The notes: generated from the letters alone by a model not told the origin. Shown: positions 30,626 through 41,765, counted from the stretch's first letter. The stretch: 64,000 nucleotides of DNA from an uncultured Alphaproteobacteria bacterium (GCA_903909375.1 CAIVVM010000047.1:1-64000), one strand, 5' to 3'. Numbers and translations are program-made.

Positions 30626-31282
30626 CTATCTGGCCGGTCTCAGAGACAGCAGCTTTGTCACGACCTCATCGATCGAGGTGTAAAGGTCTTCGTCGTTGTG
30701 ACGACTAAACTGTTCGCGAAGCCGAACAGCGCGTTCCATAGCGACGTTGAGGTTCGATGCAGTGAGCGCGAACACGCCTCTTCGGCCCTTCTCATAGTCT
30801 GCGATATAAGTCTTTAAACGTCCGATGATTGTATGGCGGTCCGCGAAGGCGTGTATCTCTATAAAATGGATTAGGACCCACAGCTCAAAGCATGGGATCG
30901 ACGGAACGGCGAAGAAGGGCACCTTCTTCTTCTCGTCGTTCTTCAATGTCTCATTGAGCCGCCCAGCTTGAGCTAGACCGTCATGGTACGTGTCGTGATC
31001 GTCGCGATCGAAGACTGCATAGACGATGTCGAATTCCCGGCTCTCGCCAAATTTCTCCACCGCATAGTCGACCACTTGCCGGGGCTGCGTTCCGAGTGCG
31101 CTGGGCATGATCTGAACGTGGGCGGTGGGGATGCGAAGTTGTACCCGAATTTCATCGAAATAGTTCGGCTCGGTCTTTTCGCCTTCGCAGACGATCAGCA
31201 CCCGGTCATAGGGTGGCCGCGTCCCCTGTTTTCTCTTGAGTTTCGCCGCTTGGCGATCCCTTGGATGGTTATCACGAGCCAA
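30626..31282 (-). CDS. rloB: RloB/AbiLii-like protein (Toprim-like fold), putative anti-phage effector
   Basis: VLIVCEGEKTEPNYFDEI, YAVFDRDDHDTY and SIPCFELWVLIHF motifs characteristic of RloB family. Confidence 0.85.
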   Translation of the reverse strand: MARDNHPRDRQAAKLKRKQGTRPPYDRVLIVCEGEKTEPNYFDEIRVQLRIPTAHVQIMPSALGTQPRQVVDYAVEKFGESREFDIVYAVFDRDDHDTYHDGLAQAGRLNETLKNDEKKKVPFFAVPSIPCFELWVLIHFIEIHAFADRHTIIGRLKTYIADYEKGRRGVFALTASNLNVAMERAVRLREQFSRHNDEDLYTSIDEVVTKLLSLRPAR

Positions 31283-32555
31283 GGTCTACCTTCTCGATGA
31301 GCCGGTTGGGCAGGATGGGCACGCCGCCGTACCTGCCTCTGAGGTAGCCCCGCTCCAATGCCTCACCCTTGCGCGGTGAGAATTCTAGCAGGGGAGTAAG
31401 CGCCGATGACTGGTCGCTCGCTTTGTCAACAAGCCAGACTTGGTCACGACGCAGAACCTCCGCGTCCAATTGGGAAGTGTCGTGGGTACTGAAAATCAGC
31501 TGTGCGCCGCTCGTGTTTACTTCCGGATCGTTGAACACTCGGATGAAGTGACGAACGAGTAGAGCGTGAAGGCTGCGATCCAGCTCATCGACGACAAGAA
31601 CCTTTCCTCTCTGAATGATGTCGAACAAGGGGCCCGCAAGAGAGAAGAGCTTTTGCGTGCCCTGGGACTCATCTTCGAAATCCATGATTGCCGCATCATC
31701 TCCAGCAATGTGCGTGAAGCGTGGCCTAAGGATCTGGACCTCGCTGCGTTCGACGCGAGGTTCGCTCGCAGCGCCAGTCGCGCCATCGATCTTAAAGGTC
31801 GTTTGAAACCCATCCATTTTGTGGACATGGATGTTCGAGATTGCGATGTCGGCTGAAGTAAGAAAACTGCGAATCCGCTTTGCCCATGCGGGGTCTTCGA
31901 GCTTTTGAGTCGAGTAGGTATCCGGGATGTGAGCGCCATCTAGGAAGACGACGAGGTCCTCCGCAAACCAATCATAGAGGGGCCTCAGTTGTTCACTATT
32001 CAATTGGATCGCTACCGATAGGAAGAGCGCATTAGGCCTCGTCGCTTCCTGCCAAACGCGCTTATTACCTTTGAAGCCTGCCCCAAACTTGAACTCGTCA
32101 TGATCCGTCGCACTATCGTACCGACGATCAAACCAGACCTGAGGTTTTGCACTTTGATAGACGAGGAGCCATTCAGCCCAAATTCTCGATGGTGTGGCTT
32201 CAAATCCATATTGGTATCGAATGCCGTCGATGGCGATCGTGGCTTCGAATAGCGTTGGAGAAGCTAAAGTATCCTTCGCTAAACGGAACGGCTGAATGGG
32301 ATGCTGCTGGCTAGGGAGGACCACCGCAGACTGAACCACCATGTTTTGCATCTCGAGTAGGCCGCGCAGCAGGTTCGTTTTGCCACTCGCGTTCGGCCCG
32401 TAGATAGCGGCAGAGCGTGCTACCCGGGGTATGCTGGCGATGCCGGTCGGTGCTGTGTTCTCGTTCAGAAGCAACGTGTCTGCTGAGGCAACGAGCGACA
32501 GGGCGGCTTCATCCCGGAAAGACCGGAAATTCTTGAGCCGAAACTCTATGAGCAT
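31272..32555 (-). CDS. rloA: RloA/AbiLi-like AAA/ABC-type ATPase
   Basis: Walker A YGPNASGKTNLLRG, DFEDESQGTQKLF signature-like, VLVVDELDRSLHALL Walker B, FSTHDTSQLD; 11-nt overlap with rloB. Confidence 0.85.
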   Translation of the reverse strand: MLIEFRLKNFRSFRDEAALSLVASADTLLLNENTAPTGIASIPRVARSAAIYGPNASGKTNLLRGLLEMQNMVVQSAVVLPSQQHPIQPFRLAKDTLASPTLFEATIAIDGIRYQYGFEATPSRIWAEWLLVYQSAKPQVWFDRRYDSATDHDEFKFGAGFKGNKRVWQEATRPNALFLSVAIQLNSEQLRPLYDWFAEDLVVFLDGAHIPDTYSTQKLEDPAWAKRIRSFLTSADIAISNIHVHKMDGFQTTFKIDGATGAASEPRVERSEVQILRPRFTHIAGDDAAIMDFEDESQGTQKLFSLAGPLFDIIQRGKVLVVDELDRSLHALLVRHFIRVFNDPEVNTSGAQLIFSTHDTSQLDAEVLRRDQVWLVDKASDQSSALTPLLEFSPRKGEALERGYLRGRYGGVPILPNRLIEKVDLGS

Positions 32556-32700
32556 GGGTTACCGCCTTATGTCCGCAAAAAACGCGGAAATTGCGCGAAA
32601 TGTCAATTTATATCGATCACTGAACTAGGTTAAGACGAAATTTCGCGGGCGGGTCGATCTTAGAGCTTCGCCCTCGGAGCGCTTCGATGACCTTTCGCTC

Positions 32701-32802
32701 AGCCTCAGCCTCAGCCTCAGCCTCAGCCTCAGCCTCAGCCTCAGCCTCAGCCTCAGCCTCAGCCTCAGCCTCAGCCTCAGCCTCAGCCTCAGCCTCAGCC
32801 TC
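32701..32802. repeat. Perfect hexanucleotide tandem array (AGCCTC)17 = (GAGGCT)17 on minus strand
   Basis: 102 bp of uninterrupted agcctc units; cgcttcgat copy on each side. Confidence 0.98.
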
Positions 32803-32845
32803 AGTCGCTTCGATTCCTGCGGCAGGTTCAGCGCCCCGCCGCCAG

Positions 32846-34990
32846 CTACTGCGCGTAGCCCAGCTGTTCGTTCAGCCGATCCAGCACGGTGATCGCGGCC
32901 TCCGGGATCACGGTCCCTGGCGTGAAGATCGCGGCAACGCCCATGTCCTCCAGCGCCTTGAAATCCTCCGGCGGGATGACGCCGCCCACGAACACCAGGA
33001 TGTCGGGGCGTCCCAGGCGGGCGAGCTCGGATTTCAGTTCCGGCACCAGCGTCAGGTGTCCGGCGGCGAGCGAGCTGGCGCCGACCGCGTGAACCCCGGC
33101 TTCGACGGCCTCTGCCGCCGCTTCGGCGGGGGTCTGGAACAGGTCGCCGATCTCCACTTCGAAGCCCAGGTCGCCGAAGCCGGACGCGATCACCTTCTGA
33201 CCCCGGTCGTGGCCGTCCTGGCCCATCTTGGCCACCATAAGGCGGGGTTTGCGGCCGTCGGATTGTTCAAAGGCCGCAGCCATGGCGCGGGCGCGGTCTG
33301 AAGCGGGCGTGGCGCCAGCCTCGCGCAAGTAGACACCCTTGACGGCGTCGGCTGTGGCCTTGTGGCGGTTGAACACCTTTTCCAGGGCGAACGAGATCTC
33401 GCCAACCGTGGCCATCGCCCGGGCGGCATTGACCGAGAGTTCCAGCAGATTGCCATTGCCGGCCGCGCCAGCGGTCAGCGCGTCCAGTGCGGCGGCCACG
33501 GCCTCGGGGTCGCGGTCACGTTTCAGGCGCTTCAGCTTTTCAAGCTGGGCGTTGCGAACGGCGGTGTTGTCGACCTTCATAACGGGGATGTCGTCGGCCA
33601 CGTCAGGCCTGTACCGATTTACCCCTACGACTGACTGCTGCCCGGAATCGATCCGGGCCTGGGTGCGGGCGGACGCTTCCTCGATCCGGCGTTTTGGCAG
33701 GCCGTTCTCGATCGCCCTGGCCATCCCGCCCAGCGCCTCGACTTCGGCGATGTGGGTCAGCGCGCGTTCAGCAAGGTCGGCGGTCAGGCGCTCGACATAG
33801 AAGCTGCCGCCCCAGGGGTCGACGACCCGGTTCTGGCCGCTTTCCAGTTGCAGGAAGAGCTGGGTGTTGCGGCTGATCCGGGCGGAAAAGTCGGTGGGTA
33901 GCGCCAGGGCTTCGTCCAGCGAGTTGGTGTGCAGGCTCTGGGTCTGGCCACCGACGGCCGCCATGGCCTCCACGGTGGTGCGAGCGACATTGTTGTAGAC
34001 GTCCTGCGCCGCCAGGCTCCAGCCGCTGGTCTGGGTGTGGGCGCGCAAAGAGAGGGAGCGCGCATCCTTCGGGTCGAACTCGGCCTTCATCAGCTTGGCC
34101 CACAGCAGGCGCGCGGCGCGTTGCTTGGCGATCTCCATGAAGGCGTTCATGCCGGCGTTCCAGAAGAACGACAGCCGGGGGGCGAACTGGTCCACGGTCA
34201 TGCCCGCCGCGACGCCCGCACGGACATAGTCGATGCCGTCGGCCAGGGTGTAGGCCAGCTCCAGGTCCAGCGTCGCGCCGGCTTCCTGCATGTGATAGCC
34301 GCTGATCGAGATCGAGTTGAAGCGCGGCATTTCGCGGGCCGTATAGGCAAAGATGTCGGACACAATCCGCATCGAGGGGCCTGGCGGATATATGTAGGTG
34401 TTCCGGGTCAGGAACTCCTTCAGGATATCGTTCTGGATGGTGCCCGAGAGCTTCTCGTGCGGCACGCCCTGTTCCTCGGCGGCCACGATGTAGAGCGCCA
34501 GGATCGGCAGCACGGCGCCGTTCATGGTCATCGACACGCTCATCTTGTCGAGCGGGATGCCGTCGAACAGGGTGCGCATGTCGAGGATGCTGTCGATGGC
34601 CACGCCGGCCATGCCCACGTCGCCCGCCACGCGGGGGTGGTCTGAGTCATAGCCCCTGTGGGTGGCCAGATCGAAGGCGATCGACAGACCCATCTGGCCC
34701 GCCGCCAGGTTGCGCCGATAGAAGGCGTTGCTGTCCTCCGCCGTGGAAAATCCGGCGTACTGGCGGATCGTCCAGGGGTTGGTGGCGTACATGGTGGGGT
34801 AGGGGCCGCGCACGAACGGCGCCAGTCCCGGATAGCCGCCCATGGCTGCCAGGCCGGTGATGTCGGCCGCGGCATAGGCTGGGCGGACGGCAATACCCTC
34901 CGGGGTATTCCAGGCATCGGCCTCCGGCGGTGAGGTCGGCGTGGCAGGGCCCTCGAAAGGCAGGGTCGCGAAATCCGGGAACGCGCTCAT
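32846..34990 (-). CDS. scpA: Methylmalonyl-CoA mutase, large (B12-binding) subunit
   Basis: [78 protein letters not shown]12 motif. Confidence 0.96.
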   Translation of the reverse strand: MSAFPDFATLPFEGPATPTSPPEADAWNTPEGIAVRPAYAAADITGLAAMGGYPGLAPFVRGPYPTMYATNPWTIRQYAGFSTAEDSNAFYRRNLAAGQMGLSIAFDLATHRGYDSDHPRVAGDVGMAGVAIDSILDMRTLFDGIPLDKMSVSMTMNGAVLPILALYIVAAEEQGVPHEKLSGTIQNDILKEFLTRNTYIYPPGPSMRIVSDIFAYTAREMPRFNSISISGYHMQEAGATLDLELAYTLADGIDYVRAGVAAGMTVDQFAPRLSFFWNAGMNAFMEIAKQRAARLLWAKLMKAEFDPKDARSLSLRAHTQTSGWSLAAQDVYNNVARTTVEAMAAVGGQTQSLHTNSLDEALALPTDFSARISRNTQLFLQLESGQNRVVDPWGGSFYVERLTADLAERALTHIAEVEALGGMARAIENGLPKRRIEEASARTQARIDSGQQSVVGVNRYRPDVADDIPVMKVDNTAVRNAQLEKLKRLKRDRDPEAVAAALDALTAGAAGNGNLLELSVNAARAMATVGEISFALEKVFNRHKATADAVKGVYLREAGATPASDRARAMAAAFEQSDGRKPRLMVAKMGQDGHDRGQKVIASGFGDLGFEVEIGDLFQTPAEAAAEAVEAGVHAVGASSLAAGHLTLVPELKSELARLGRPDILVFVGGVIPPEDFKALEDMGVAAIFTPGTVIPEAAITVLDRLNEQLGYAQ

Positions 34991-36378
34991 GCCGCCACCT
35001 CATAGGCTTCGGACAATCGAATGGGTTTCAAGGGAGGGCACACGCTGTCTTCGCCGGGGAGGCGTGGCGAGGGTTGATCGGGGAAGGCGCCGCCCGGTTC
35101 CACCTCGACCGGCGCCGGGCTGGTGGGCGGGAAGGCCGTGACGCCCACGATCTTCGGCTCGCCGCGCGCGGCGACCGCCGCCGCCACGTCCCGGGCGATC
35201 AGACCGGAGGTCAGGGCGGAGACAAGCCCGCCGGCGGCCTCAATGGCCTGCAGGCGCGTCCAGGCAGCCCGGGCGATCTGATCTGTGAGGGTCTCGATGT
35301 AGCCGGAGCCGGCGGCAGGGTCGGTGACCTTGCCGATATGCGCCTCTTCCATCAGCACCAGCTGGGCGTTGCGGCTTTGTCGCCGGGCGAGGGCAGTGGG
35401 CAGCCCCAGTGCGTCGGAATAGGTCCCCAGCACCACGGCATCCGCGCCGCCGACCGCCGCGCCGAACCCGGCCACCGTCAGGCGGATCATGTTGGTCCAG
35501 GCGTCCTGCGCCGTCAGCATGCGGCGCGATGACCGCGCCTCGATCCGCGCCAGGGCGTCGGCGCCGGAGGCGGTGGCGATCCGGGCGAACACGACGCGTG
35601 CTGCGCGAACCTTGGCAATGCCCACGAAATAGTCCGCATCCGCCGACAGGCCCAGCGTGACGCGTGCGAACGCCTCGGCGATGGTCAGGCCCGCGCCGGC
35701 CAGGGCCCTGGCGTAGGCGATGGCGGCCGCTGCGGCGAAGGCGACCTCTAGGGCCTCGCCGCCGCCGGCTTCATGGACCACGCGGCCTGAGGCCTGGAAC
35801 AGGCTGGCGTGGGGGTAGGTCTGGGCGAGGTCCGCAGCGACGGTCGCCGCAGCGGCCAGGTGCGCGGCGACCGGCCCGGGGCTGGCGCCTGACCCGGCGA
35901 AGGCGCTGATGGGGTCGAGGTTGAGATCCAGCTTTGCGCCGGGCGAGGATCTGGCGACAGTGTGCAGCGCCTGAGCGGCCTGCGGCCCCCGGAACCCGGC
36001 GTCGAGCCCAGTCGGGGCCAGTTCCAGAATCACGTCCTTGAGCGCGCGGGCCAGGGCATCAGCTGTCGCGTGGCCCTGAACGATGACGGAGGCCGCGCCG
36101 CCCTGCAGGTCCGCCAGCAGTTCGGCATTCGCCCTGGCCGGATCCGGGTGCGCCGACAGGGTTCGCACGTCCCAGGCCCGGCCAGCCTCGAACGGTCTGG
36201 TCGGAAAGCTCGCCGCCCGCTCCGACGCCCCATAGAGCGGCGAGATCGGCAGCCCCTCGACCGTCGCATTCATCAGGCTCTCGAAGGGCTTGTCGCCCAG
36301 GGTTTTGGAGACCAGCGCGCGCCAGGCGGCCTCGTCGGCGGGCGGAAATCCGGGGTCGATTAACAGGGTGTCGGCCAT
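34987..36378 (-). CDS. mutA: Methylmalonyl-CoA mutase small subunit
   Basis: MCM-like fold motifs ([31 protein letters not shown]) and 4-nt overlap with large subunit. Confidence 0.9.
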   Translation of the reverse strand: MADTLLIDPGFPPADEAAWRALVSKTLGDKPFESLMNATVEGLPISPLYGASERAASFPTRPFEAGRAWDVRTLSAHPDPARANAELLADLQGGAASVIVQGHATADALARALKDVILELAPTGLDAGFRGPQAAQALHTVARSSPGAKLDLNLDPISAFAGSGASPGPVAAHLAAAATVAADLAQTYPHASLFQASGRVVHEAGGGEALEVAFAAAAAIAYARALAGAGLTIAEAFARVTLGLSADADYFVGIAKVRAARVVFARIATASGADALARIEARSSRRMLTAQDAWTNMIRLTVAGFGAAVGGADAVVLGTYSDALGLPTALARRQSRNAQLVLMEEAHIGKVTDPAAGSGYIETLTDQIARAAWTRLQAIEAAGGLVSALTSGLIARDVAAAVAARGEPKIVGVTAFPPTSPAPVEVEPGGAFPDQPSPRLPGEDSVCPPLKPIRLSEAYEVAA

Positions 36379-36510
36379 GGGCGGAATTGCGCCCCGCGCG
36401 GGCCTGACGTCAAGTTCACCCAACGTGATGTCGCGGCTGAGCTACACTGTTGCGAAGCGCAAAAAGATATGCGTACAACGTAAATCTAACAACTGTTCGA
36501 GGATACGTCC

Positions 36511-37515
36511 ATGGCTCTGCCCCCCGTCCTGCGTGATCGCCTGCGCCTGCCCGTCATCGGCAGCCCACTGTTCATCATCTCGACGCCGGACCTGGTGATC
36601 GCCCAGTGCAAGGCCGGCATCGTCGGATCCTTCCCGGCGCTCAATGCGCGGCCGGCCTCGCTGCTGGACGAATGGCTGCACCGTATCACCGAGGAACTGG
36701 CCGAGTGGGACCGCGATCACCCGGACACTCCGTCGGCGCCCTTCGCGGTGAACCACATCGTTCACAAGTCGAACGACCGTCTGGAGCACGATGTGGAGGC
36801 CTCCACCAAGTGGAAGGCGCCGATCATCATTACGTCTCTGGGCGCCCGCGAGGACGTCAACCAGGCGGCCCATTCCTACGGCGGCGTGGTGCTGCACGAC
36901 GTGATCACCGACCGGTTCGCCCGCAAGGCCATCGAGAAGGGCGCCGACGGCCTGATCCCCGTGGCGGCCGGGGCAGGCGGCCACGCCGGTACGCTCTCGC
37001 CCTTCGCTATCGTTCACGCTCTCAGGGAGTGGTTCGACGGTCCGATCGCACTGTCCGGCGCCATCGCCAACGGCCATGCGGTGCTGGGCGCCCAGGCCAT
37101 GGGCGCGGACCTTGCCTATATCGGCTCGGCCTTCATCGCGACCCAGGAAGCCAACGCGGTTCAGGGCTACAAGGACATGATCGTCGCCTCGAGCGGCGAG
37201 GACACCACCTACACCAACCTGTTCACCGGCGTTCACGGCAACTATCTGACGCCGTCGATCATTGCGGCGGGCATGGACCCCAACGATCTGCCCAAGTCCG
37301 ACCCCTCAGCAATGAACTTCGGCTCGGGCGGCAATCAGAAGGCCAAGGCCTGGCGCGATATCTGGGGCTGCGGCCAGGGCATTGGCGCGGTCAAGAACAT
37401 TCCGACCGTGGCCGAGATGGTTGGCCGGCTTTCCGACGAGTACGAGCGGGCCAAGGCGGAACTGGCGACGAAGACGTCCTTCACCGCCGGCCGGGTGCTG
37501 CAGGCGGCGGAGTAG
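36511..37515 (+). CDS. Nitronate monooxygenase family protein
   Basis: RLRLPVIGSPLFIISTPDLVIAQCKAGIVGSFPALN; AAGAGGHAGTLSPFA motif. Confidence 0.92.
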   Translation: MALPPVLRDRLRLPVIGSPLFIISTPDLVIAQCKAGIVGSFPALNARPASLLDEWLHRITEELAEWDRDHPDTPSAPFAVNHIVHKSNDRLEHDVEASTKWKAPIIITSLGAREDVNQAAHSYGGVVLHDVITDRFARKAIEKGADGLIPVAAGAGGHAGTLSPFAIVHALREWFDGPIALSGAIANGHAVLGAQAMGADLAYIGSAFIATQEANAVQGYKDMIVASSGEDTTYTNLFTGVHGNYLTPSIIAAGMDPNDLPKSDPSAMNFGSGGNQKAKAWRDIWGCGQGIGAVKNIPTVAEMVGRLSDEYERAKAELATKTSFTAGRVLQAAE

Positions 37516-37518
37516 GCG

Positions 37519-40125
37519 CTAGCCGCCGTTCTTCGCCAGCCACTGCTCCATCTCCGGCACCCGATCCTTGATCAGGCCCAGCCGGAAGCGGATCGACGCC
37601 GCTGCCTTCTCGACCTCGCCTTTCGACGATGGCGGGATCGTTTCGGCGTAACGCGCCAGCTTGTCGAGGGTGGCTGCATCCCTTGAGATGGTCGCCAGTT
37701 GCGGGAAGAATGGTGCACGCTGGCCCGGCTCCAGAAGCGCTTCGATCTTCGCGCGATTGGCGATGGCGAAATCATAGGCCATCTCCGGGAAGGACCCTGC
37801 GACAGCGCCGATGATGCCGGGGGCCTCGGTCGGGCTGGGTTCGCCGCTGAGCGCCAGCTTCAGGGTCCGTGCGGCCAGCACCGGGTCCGAACTGGCGCCG
37901 AGGTAGCTGTAGAGCCGGGCGCGGTCGGTGATGTCCTTCGAGGCCCTGGCCTGCTGATGGATCGCCTCCCAGATCCTGGCGTCAGCCGTTGAGGCCACGA
38001 TGGCCAGGACCGTACGACGGCCTGCGCCCCGCAGGCTCGAGGGATCAGCCAGATACAGGTCGAACCGGCGGCGGGCCTCGGCGATGGTGGCGGCGTCGCC
38101 CAGATCGCCCAGGGTGGTCAAAACCGAACGGCGCAGGATGGCGTCGTTATCGGCCTCGCCGGGCTTGGCGTCCCAGCCCAGTCGCGCGGCGATGGGGGCG
38201 GCGCGATTGATCGCAAAGGCGCGATAGGCGGCGCGGCCGGGGCGACCCTCGAACAGCCAGTCGAGGGCAGCCAACTGATCGGACAGGGTCTGCAGCATGA
38301 TCGGCTCGCCAGCCGCCGGCGCGTTCTTCGCCAGAGCCAGGAAGTCGCTCATGGGCACAACGCCGATCTCGCCCAGCGCGCGGCTGTCGTAGAGCAGCCC
38401 CAGCTGGTCCGCCGCCTTCAATCCGGCGAAGCCCGGCGCCAGCTTGGCCCAGAGCTCGGGGGAATAGGCAGTCCGGAAGTAGCTGGTCTGGCCGGCATTG
38501 ACGACCACCGGGCCGGCGATCGGCGTCGCGACAGGCGAGGCGGCGCTGACCAGTCCCTGCCATTGGCCATTTGACCCGACGACATTGACGGGCGTGCGCC
38601 AGGTGCGCGGCGTGCGCTGGCTGGCGTCGGCGCCGAAGCGTTCCTGGGTCATGACAATCCCGCTGCTCGTCGATTGAACGCGGATCAAGGGCACTCCGGC
38701 TTGCAGGGTGAAGTCGTGCGCCGTGCCGGTGATCTTGCGGGGCGAGGCCTTGTCGAGCTCGACCCACAGGTCGTTGGACACCGTATTTCCGAAGGCGTGC
38801 TTCTTGATGTAGCTGCGCACACCGGTCCGGAAGGCCTCTTCGCCGACATAGGATTCCAGCATGCGGATGACCGCCTGGCCCTTCTGGTAGGTGATCGCGT
38901 CGAAGGCGGTGGCTGCCGCAAAGACATCCGGGATGTCGGTGATAACCGGATGGGTGCCGGCCCGGCTGTCCAGGCGCATGGCGCCCTGCTGGCCGGCCTG
39001 GGTCGAGAGCCAGATGTTCCACTCGGGGTGGAAATGATCGGTGGCCTTGTTCTCCATCCACGAGGCGAAGCCTTCGTTCAGCCAGATGTCATCCCACCAC
39101 TCCATGGTGACCAGATTGCCGAACCACTGGTGAGCCAGTTCGTGGGCGATGACCGTGAAGACATTCTGCTTGTCGCTCTCAGTCGACAGCTTGGGATCAA
39201 TCAGGACGATGTAGTCGAAATAGAAGACGGCCCCCCAGTTCTCCATGGCGGCGAAGAACTGGCTCTGGCCTGGGCCCGCGATCATGTCCAGCTTGGGCAG
39301 GGGGTACGGGGTGTCGAAGTAGTCGTTGAAGTAGCCGAGCAGCTTGACGGCGGACTCCAGCGCGTAGCGGCCCTTTTCAGCGTCGCCCTTGCGGACCACG
39401 ACGCCCACGTCGGTATCGCCGACCTTCTGATGGATCCGCTCGAACTCGCCCAGGGCGAAGAACAGCAGATAGGAGCTCATCTTCGGGCTGTCCTGGAAGC
39501 GAACGGTGCGCTTTCCCGGGCTGCCGGCCACGTCGCTGGCGACGGGCATGTTGGAGACCGGCATCTGGCCTTCGGGGGCTACGACCGACAGGGCGAACAC
39601 CGACTTGATCCCCGGCTCATCCCACATGGGCGCGAAACGGCGGCCATCGGAGTTCTGGAACTGGGTGAAGAGCGCGCGCTTCTGGGCGCCGTCCGAGCCC
39701 TCATAGTCGAGCGCGAACATTCCGGAGGCCTGCTGGTAGATCTTGCCGGTGTAGTCGATCGACAGGGTGTAGCGGCCAGGCGCCAGGCGCTGGGGGAATA
39801 TGAACGCGACGGTTTCCTGTTTGGTGTCGGCGACAACACGCGGCGTCGCCGACTGACCGCTCAGGGACGCCTTGCCAAGGGTGAGATCGGCGGCATTGAG
39901 CACGATCCGGTCGGTGGCGCGCACCACCGTCAAGGCAATGTCGGCGCGGCCGGTGAAGCGCAGGTTGGCGGCGTCCGGCGTGATCGTGATGTCATAGCGA
40001 TCGGGACGGACGTCTGTCGGCAGGACTATGCGCTGGGCTTTTGCGGCGGGCTTGGCGACCGGGGCGGCGAGGGCCGGCGATCCGAAGGCCAGCAGCGACG
40101 CGGCCAGGACAGCGAGAAACTTCAT
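37519..40125 (-). CDS. M1 family aminopeptidase (secreted)
   Basis: Signal peptide; AAMENWGA and HELAHQWFGNLVTMEWWDDIWLNEGFA motifs. Confidence 0.93.
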   Translation of the reverse strand: MKFLAVLAASLLAFGSPALAAPVAKPAAKAQRIVLPTDVRPDRYDITITPDAANLRFTGRADIALTVVRATDRIVLNAADLTLGKASLSGQSATPRVVADTKQETVAFIFPQRLAPGRYTLSIDYTGKIYQQASGMFALDYEGSDGAQKRALFTQFQNSDGRRFAPMWDEPGIKSVFALSVVAPEGQMPVSNMPVASDVAGSPGKRTVRFQDSPKMSSYLLFFALGEFERIHQKVGDTDVGVVVRKGDAEKGRYALESAVKLLGYFNDYFDTPYPLPKLDMIAGPGQSQFFAAMENWGAVFYFDYIVLIDPKLSTESDKQNVFTVIAHELAHQWFGNLVTMEWWDDIWLNEGFASWMENKATDHFHPEWNIWLSTQAGQQGAMRLDSRAGTHPVITDIPDVFAAATAFDAITYQKGQAVIRMLESYVGEEAFRTGVRSYIKKHAFGNTVSNDLWVELDKASPRKITGTAHDFTLQAGVPLIRVQSTSSGIVMTQERFGADASQRTPRTWRTPVNVVGSNGQWQGLVSAASPVATPIAGPVVVNAGQTSYFRTAYSPELWAKLAPGFAGLKAADQLGLLYDSRALGEIGVVPMSDFLALAKNAPAAGEPIMLQTLSDQLAALDWLFEGRPGRAAYRAFAINRAAPIAARLGWDAKPGEADNDAILRRSVLTTLGDLGDAATIAEARRRFDLYLADPSSLRGAGRRTVLAIVASTADARIWEAIHQQARASKDITDRARLYSYLGASSDPVLAARTLKLALSGEPSPTEAPGIIGAVAGSFPEMAYDFAIANRAKIEALLEPGQRAPFFPQLATISRDAATLDKLARYAETIPPSSKGEVEKAAASIRFRLGLIKDRVPEMEQWLAKNGG

Positions 40126-40190
40126 GCTCGAGGACTCGAAAAGCAGGGGCTGAAAGTGGCGTGCACCATAGAAGGGCGGCAAGCCTATGC

Positions 40191-41615
40191 CTAGCTGGGC
40201 TTTCTATCGTTCATTTCGTCGCCGGCGTCCCTGGGCAACCGGAAGAACCAGAACATAGAGATCAGGGTGACTGCGCCGATCACCGTAAAGGCCGGTGAGA
40301 CGACCGCTACGGTCAGGCGCGTCTCGCCTTCCAGCCGCATCAGGAAGGTCAACAGGCTGGCCGACAATCCGATGCCGACAGACTGGACCAGTTGCTGGGC
40401 CATGGACGAGGTGGTGGCCGCCTTGCTCATCTGGTCCTGATCGATGTCGGCGTAGGCCATGCCGTTCAGCGAACTGAACTGCAGGGAACGGAAGAAGCCT
40501 CCGACTCCCAGAATTACGGCAATAACCCAGTGCGGCCAGTCCGGGCTGAACAGCGAACAGGCCATGAAACTCAAGCCCACGATCACTGCATTGACCAGCA
40601 GCACAGTCCGGAATCCGAAGCGGCGCAGGATCGGCGGCGCGGCGGTCTTCATCAGCAGGGCGCCCAGCGCCGAGATGCAGGTCATGGTCCCGGCCGCAAG
40701 CGCCGACAGACCGAACGCCACCTGCAGCAGCATCGCCAGCAGGAACGGGTTGGCCCCCATCGCGACGCGCATGAAGGCGCCGCCAAGCACCGAGGCCGCG
40801 AAGGTGGGCTTCGAAAAGATCGACAGGTCAACGGCCGCGTGAGGCGTGCGTTTCGCATGCCAGCCATAGACTGCAAGCGCGGTCAGACCGGCCGCGAAAA
40901 GGCCTGTGATGGCCAGGGGCGATATAGCGTCCCGGCTGAGGTTTTCGAACCCGAAGATCAGGGCGGCAAGACCAAGCCCCGTCAGCAGGATGCCCGGGAT
41001 GTCCACCGGCGGCGGGTCGGTCTCGCGCACTTCCGGGATGAAACGCCATGAGAGGAACAGACCCGTCACTGCGATGGGCAGGTTCATGAAGAAGATCCAG
41101 CGCCAGTCGGCAAAGGTAACGATGGCGCCGCCCAGCACGGGCCCGACCACAGGCCCCAGCAGCGCCGGCATGGTGACGATCGATAGCGCCCCTACCAGCT
41201 CTCGTTTGGGCGTGGTGCGCAGCAGCACCAGCCGCCCCACCGGCATCAGGGTTGCGCCCGCCGCGCCCTGAATGAACCGTGCGGCGATCAGCTGCCACAA
41301 GGTCTCCGACACCCCGCAGGCGATCGCGCCCACAGCGTAAAGCACGATGGAACTCATGAATACGCGCCGGGCCCCGAACCGGTCCGCGAGTCACCCGCTG
41401 AGCGGCAGGAAGATCGCTGCTGACAGCAGGTAGACAGTGATGGCGATGTTGAGCCTGAGTGGTTCGACCGCGAACGTCGTCGCCATCGCCGGCAGCGCAT
41501 TGGCGATCACAGTCGCATTCAGCGTCTGCATCAGCAGAGCCGAGCCGATAATGGCTGGCACCAGCCAGCCGCGGGTGACCGGGCCGCTGTCGCCGGGGGA
41601 CTCGACGTCGCTCAT
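40191..41615 (-). pseudogene. DHA2/EmrB-like MFS transporter interrupted by in-frame TGA at 41391-41393
   Basis: Same-frame ORFs 41391-41615 (...AAIFLPLSG*) and downstream (LADRFGARRVFMSSIVLY...) join as LPLSG-*-LADRFGARRVF, where W is expected. Confidence 0.85.
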
Positions 41616-41765
41616 GGCTTTGGGCGTAACAGGCAGGGGCGGGCGGACGCAACCATGCGGCTCCACCCCATAAGCGGCTGAGCAGGCTCGGCGCCCCGTC
41701 AGGATCCGGGCTCCACACGAACACACGAATGCGTCCGCGAGGCCCCCGGATCCGGCTCGTGGATA

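Noticed and set aside
30626-32555. Calling the ATPase/Toprim pair a PARIS system
   Set aside because: The small partner shows RloB motifs rather than DUF4435/AriB features, so AbiL/RloAB-like is the better label
32640-32660. Possible att copy of the tRNA-Leu 3' end (gcgggcgg)
   Set aside because: Short, inverted and imperfect; no continuous direct copy of the tRNA end is visible
32701-32802. CRISPR array
   Set aside because: Contiguous 6-bp units without spacers; a simple tandem repeat
32687-33301. Plus-strand ORF starting [14 protein letters not shown]...
   Set aside because: Serine/alanine repeat is only the hexanucleotide array translated; the remainder is antisense to the well-supported methylmalonyl-CoA mutase gene
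38674-40194. 506-aa plus-strand ORF
   Set aside because: Fully antisense to the M1 aminopeptidase; no recognisable motifs; typical high-GC shadow ORF
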